From assembly GCA_036257595.1 (NCBI GenBank), contig DATAFF010000012.1, positions 1 to 26,819 on the forward strand: a stretch of 26,819 nucleotides of DNA, in the 5' to 3' direction. The notes beneath the pieces are model-generated. The model did not search any database and was not told the origin of the DNA. It was given only the letters and a program-made list of their open reading frames with translations. This document shows positions 24,440 to 26,819 of this stretch, piece by piece. Positions within the stretch are counted from its first letter, which is position 1. Each line of letters starts with the position of its first letter. The position numbers were made by a program, and so were the translations under genes. The DNA is from DATAFF01 sp036257595. Lineage in GTDB: Bacteria; Pseudomonadota; Alphaproteobacteria; Rhizobiales; Aestuariivirgaceae.

Positions 24440-24473
24440 CAGGGCCGCAACGGGCTTCTGAAGCCGCGAGCCC

Positions 24474-24479
24474 TTGACA
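24474..24479 (+). promoter_or_regulatory. Possible -35 box upstream of the amidohydrolase gene
   Basis: A perfect TTGACA lies 80 bases before the amidohydrolase start in the 119-base gap after the epimerase. No good -10 hexamer occurs 15-19 bases downstream, so the call is tentative. If real, the polyamine gene is transcribed apart from the glycan cluster. Confidence 0.25.
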
Positions 24480-24558
24480 GAAATCGCGACTATTGAGTCC
24501 TCGCACGGGAGCATGATGTTCTAAGATCGACCCGGATCAACGGCGGCAGAGGTTTGCA

Positions 24559-25587
24559 ATGCGTATCGTCTATTCGGAGAAACATCGGCTGCACTTCCCG
24601 CAAGGGGAAATATATGGCGGAGAGCTGGTCACGCCCTTCGAGCGACCGTCGCGCATCGAATACATCCTGCGGCGCCTGAAGGAGGTCGGCCTGACCGACA
24701 TCGTCCCGCCGGCCGAGCTGGACCGGCGGGCCCTCGGCACCATCCATGATGCGCGTTTCCTCGAATTTCTCGAGACCGCGTGGCGCGAATGGACCGCCAA
24801 TGGCAACCGCGGCGAGCTGATTCCGACCACCTTCCCGGTACGTGGCATGCGCCAGCGGATCCCGGAGAGTGTCGAGGGCAGGGCGGGCTATTACACCTTT
24901 GCCATCGAGACGGCGATCGCCGCCGGCACCTGGCAGGCGGCGCTGTCCTCCGCGGCGGTGGCGCTCACGGCCGGAAATCACGTCGCTGGCGGCGCCCGCA
25001 CGGCCTTCGCCCTGTGCCGCCCGCCGGGCCATCACGCCCATCGCGACATCTATGGCGGCTATTGCTTCCTCAACAATGCCGCCCTGGCCGCCCAGGGTTT
25101 CTTCGAGGCTGGAGCCAAGCGCGTCGCCATCCTCGATGTCGATTTCCATCACGGGAACGGCACCCAGGACATCTTTTATCGCCGCAAGGACGTCCTGTTC
25201 TGCTCGCTCCATGGCCAGCCGCAGGACGCCTTCCCGTATTTTCTCGGTTTTGCCGACGAAATCGGCCAGGGCGAAGGCGAGGGCTTCAACTTCAACTACC
25301 CGATGCCCCCTGGCACGGCCTACGCCAAATGGCGGGTCGGCCTCGACGATGCGTTGCGCCGGATCCGCGACTATGGCCCCGATGTCGTCGTGGTTTCGCT
25401 CGGCGTCGACACCTACAAGGACGACCCGATCAGCTTCTTCAAGCTCGAGTCCGACGATTTCACCGATTATGGCCGGCGCATCGCCGAGCTCGATCTCCCG
25501 ACCCTGTTCGTCATGGAGGGCGGCTATGCCGTCGAGGCCATCGGCATCAATGTCGTCAATGTGCTGACCGGCTATTTGGGGCAGTAG
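24559..25587 (+). CDS. aphA: Acetylpolyamine amidohydrolase (class II HDAC-like)
   Basis: 342 residues, practically the length of the Mycoplana ramosa enzyme, whose known active-site numbers are kept exactly: H158/H159 (RPPGHH), zinc ligands D195 and H197 (DVDFHHGN) and D284 (LGVDTYKDDP), and the catalytic tyrosine Y323 (EGGY). The N-terminal IYGGELVTPFERPSR segment belongs to the loop that narrows the entrance in acetylpolyamine deacetylases and selects thin acetylated polyamines. It releases acetate from acetyl-putrescine/-spermidine and similar substrates in the cytoplasm. GAGG is 7 bases before ATG 24559. It faces a polyamine-binding protein gene, fitting a take-up-and-deacetylate role. 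Its last Gln codon and stop lie in heptamer element copy 4. Confidence 0.92.
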   Translation: MRIVYSEKHRLHFPQGEIYGGELVTPFERPSRIEYILRRLKEVGLTDIVPPAELDRRALGTIHDARFLEFLETAWREWTANGNRGELIPTTFPVRGMRQRIPESVEGRAGYYTFAIETAIAAGTWQAALSSAAVALTAGNHVAGGARTAFALCRPPGHHAHRDIYGGYCFLNNAALAAQGFFEAGAKRVAILDVDFHHGNGTQDIFYRRKDVLFCSLHGQPQDAFPYFLGFADEIGQGEGEGFNFNYPMPPGTAYAKWRVGLDDALRRIRDYGPDVVVVSLGVDTYKDDPISFFKLESDDFTDYGRRIAELDLPTLFVMEGGYAVEAIGINVVNVLTGYLGQ

Positions 25588-25655
25588 GCAGATAGGCAGT
25601 CGGCAGTAGGGACATGCTCCGTATATTGCCTGATCGCCTACTGCCTAATGCCTGC
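25580..25655. repeat. Heptamer inverted-repeat element, copy 4
   Basis: The left arm (25580-25608) is GGCAGTAGGCAGATAGGCAG followed by TCGGCAGTA; the right arm (25636-25655) is GCCTACTGCCTAATGCCTGC. The best pairing is about 18-20 bp with a bulge and a few mismatches over a loop of about 30 bases, less regular than the other copies. It lies between the convergent amidohydrolase and polyamine-binding protein genes, 5 bases from the latter's stop codon. Confidence 0.8.
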
Positions 25656-25660
25656 TTCCG

Positions 25661-26695
25661 CTACTTCTGCAGCTCGGTCCAGATCGCCGTATAGAGCTCG
25701 TTGACCTCGGGCGGGCAGGTCGGCACGAATTTCCCCTTGCTGGCGAACTCGGCCGGGACGTTCACCTCCGGTGCGGTCTTCATGTCTTCCGGCATATAGG
25801 CCTCGGAGCCCTTGATGCCGTTGGCATAGCGGGCAAAGGCCGAGATCATCGCCGCGTTCTGCGGGTCCATGATGAAGTTCTGGAACAGCTTGGCGTTGTC
25901 GGTGTTCTTGGCGTCCTTCAGCACCATCACATTGTCCATGAAGATGGGATATCCCTCCTTGGGGTAGCCATAGACGATCGCCGGGTTCTGCAGCCGTGAC
26001 CGGAACGACGCGCCATTCCAGTTCACCCCCGCCGCCACATCTTCCTTGGCGTATCTTTCGACATTGCCATAATCCAGCGACAACCAGTGCGGCTTGGCAG
26101 CGAGCAGAGTGTCGCGCGCCTTCTTCAGCGCCGCCTTGTCGTTGGTGCACGGCTCGCTGCCGACATAGAACAGAGCGAGGTTGATGATGTCGACCATCTC
26201 CGGCACGACATTGATCTTGCCCTTGAGCTCGTCAGGCGGGTTGAGGAAGATCGCCGATGTGTTGGGATCGCCCGGATAGACCTTCGTGTTGACGGTCATC
26301 CCGGTGGTCCCCCACTGCCATGGCACCGAATAATGCCGGCCGGGATCGAAGGAAACATCGACCCATTTCGGGTCCATGTGCTTGAAATTCTCCATCTGGT
26401 CGGGCCGCGTCTCCTGCACCAGCCCCTCGGCGATCCAGATCGGCACGAAGCTCGCCGACGGCACGACGATGTCGAAACCATGCCCGCCCGCCTTGATCTT
26501 TGCCAGTGCGGTGTCATTGGAGTCGTAGTCGGTGACCGTCACCTTGACCTTGTGGGTGTCCTCGAACTTCTTGATCAGCTCCGGGCTCGTGTAATTGCCC
26601 CAGTTGTAGATGTTGAGCTGACCCTCGGCCAGCGCGCCCGGCACGCCGGCAAAAGCGGCGATGCTCATCGCCGCGATGGTGACTGTCCACTTCAT
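25661..26695 (-). CDS. Spermidine/putrescine-type periplasmic binding protein
   Basis: 344 residues. The signal peptide ends at GALA before EGQL. The mature protein starts LNIYNWGNYTSPELIKKFE, the hallmark opening of PotD/PotF proteins, followed by YDSNDTALAKI, FDIVVPSASFVPIW, VPWQWGTTGM and GYPIFMDNVMVLKDAKN. It delivers polyamines to an ABC permease. Two cysteines (in GSEPCTND and VPTCPPE) may form a disulfide. ATG 26695 has GGGAGGT 6 bases upstream. A permease gene ends 37 bases upstream on the same strand, so it is the distal gene of a pot-type operon. PotD versus PotF specificity cannot be decided here. Confidence 0.9.
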   Translation of the reverse strand: MKWTVTIAAMSIAAFAGVPGALAEGQLNIYNWGNYTSPELIKKFEDTHKVKVTVTDYDSNDTALAKIKAGGHGFDIVVPSASFVPIWIAEGLVQETRPDQMENFKHMDPKWVDVSFDPGRHYSVPWQWGTTGMTVNTKVYPGDPNTSAIFLNPPDELKGKINVVPEMVDIINLALFYVGSEPCTNDKAALKKARDTLLAAKPHWLSLDYGNVERYAKEDVAAGVNWNGASFRSRLQNPAIVYGYPKEGYPIFMDNVMVLKDAKNTDNAKLFQNFIMDPQNAAMISAFARYANGIKGSEAYMPEDMKTAPEVNVPAEFASKGKFVPTCPPEVNELYTAIWTELQK

Positions 26696-26732
26696 TATTG
26701 TACCTCCCTGCGGTGAGTGGATGGCGAAGAGC

Positions 26733-26819
26733 TTAGGCGCTTCGACGGCTCAGGACGAAGAATATCGTCACAAGAGCGACTGAGATCGCCAGGAAGACCG
26801 TCGAGATCGCGTTCATTTC
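26733..26819 (-). CDS. ABC transporter permease, PotC/PotI type (3' end only)
   Basis: Only the last 28 codons and the TAA stop are in the window; the rest runs off the right edge. The sequence NAISTVFLAISVALV followed by a hydrophobic stretch and SRRSA is the last membrane helix of PotC/PotI-type inner-membrane permeases, whose C-termini commonly contain N-A-I-S-T. Together with the next gene on this strand it is a polyamine import operon. Confidence 0.75.
   Translation of the reverse strand, partial: EMNAISTVFLAISVALVTIFFVLSRRSA

Overview
The window looks like chromosomal DNA of a high-GC alphaproteobacterium, most likely order Hyphomicrobiales (Rhizobiales). The strongest clue is a conserved order seen in rhizobia: pckA, then the ChvI/ChvG two-component system, then a short kinase-only HprK, a mannose-type EIIA and HPr. 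Species cannot be named from the sequence.

Layout. (1) 1-1796 is accessory DNA: a small cupin gene, a 5'-truncated serine recombinase, and a small exported protein with six mature cysteines whose DNA looks less GC-rich than its neighbours. (2) 1797-4217 (minus strand) carries pckA and a HugZ/PNPOx-like protein. (3) 4392-9205 (plus) carries chvI-chvG-hprK-EIIA-HPr and an EamA transporter. This links an envelope-stress/acid sensor, the nitrogen-type PTS and gluconeogenesis. (4) 9202-10413 (minus) is a class V serine/alanine-glyoxylate aminotransferase. (5) 10511-13987 (minus) is a thiBPQ thiamine ABC importer behind a TPP riboswitch and a recognisable promoter. Thiamine pyrophosphokinase is divergent at 14076-14726, so uptake and activation sit side by side. 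(6) 14775-15596 (minus) is an aldo/keto reductase. (7) 15704-24439 (plus) is a surface-glycan cluster: two tandem paralogous surface-carbohydrate proteins, a Gfo/Idh oxidoreductase, a NeuB-SAF-cupin fusion, a NeuA-like cytidylyltransferase, a UDP-sugar dehydrogenase and a UDP-uronate-type epimerase. No NeuC and no exporter are present. (8) 24559-26819 is a polyamine locus: an acetylpolyamine amidohydrolase facing a PotD/PotF binding protein and the 3' end of a PotC/PotI permease.

The most unusual structure is not a gene. All four convergent gene junctions in the window (about 1720-1788, 9191-9242, 14704-14768 and 25580-25655) hold the same kind of element. Each is an imperfect inverted repeat whose arms are built from tandem heptamers of the form GGCAGTM/GGCATTA. 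No other junction has one. In several cases the element supplies the stop codon and the last residues of the flanking genes. This suggests a family of bidirectional terminators or REP-like elements fixed at convergent gene ends.
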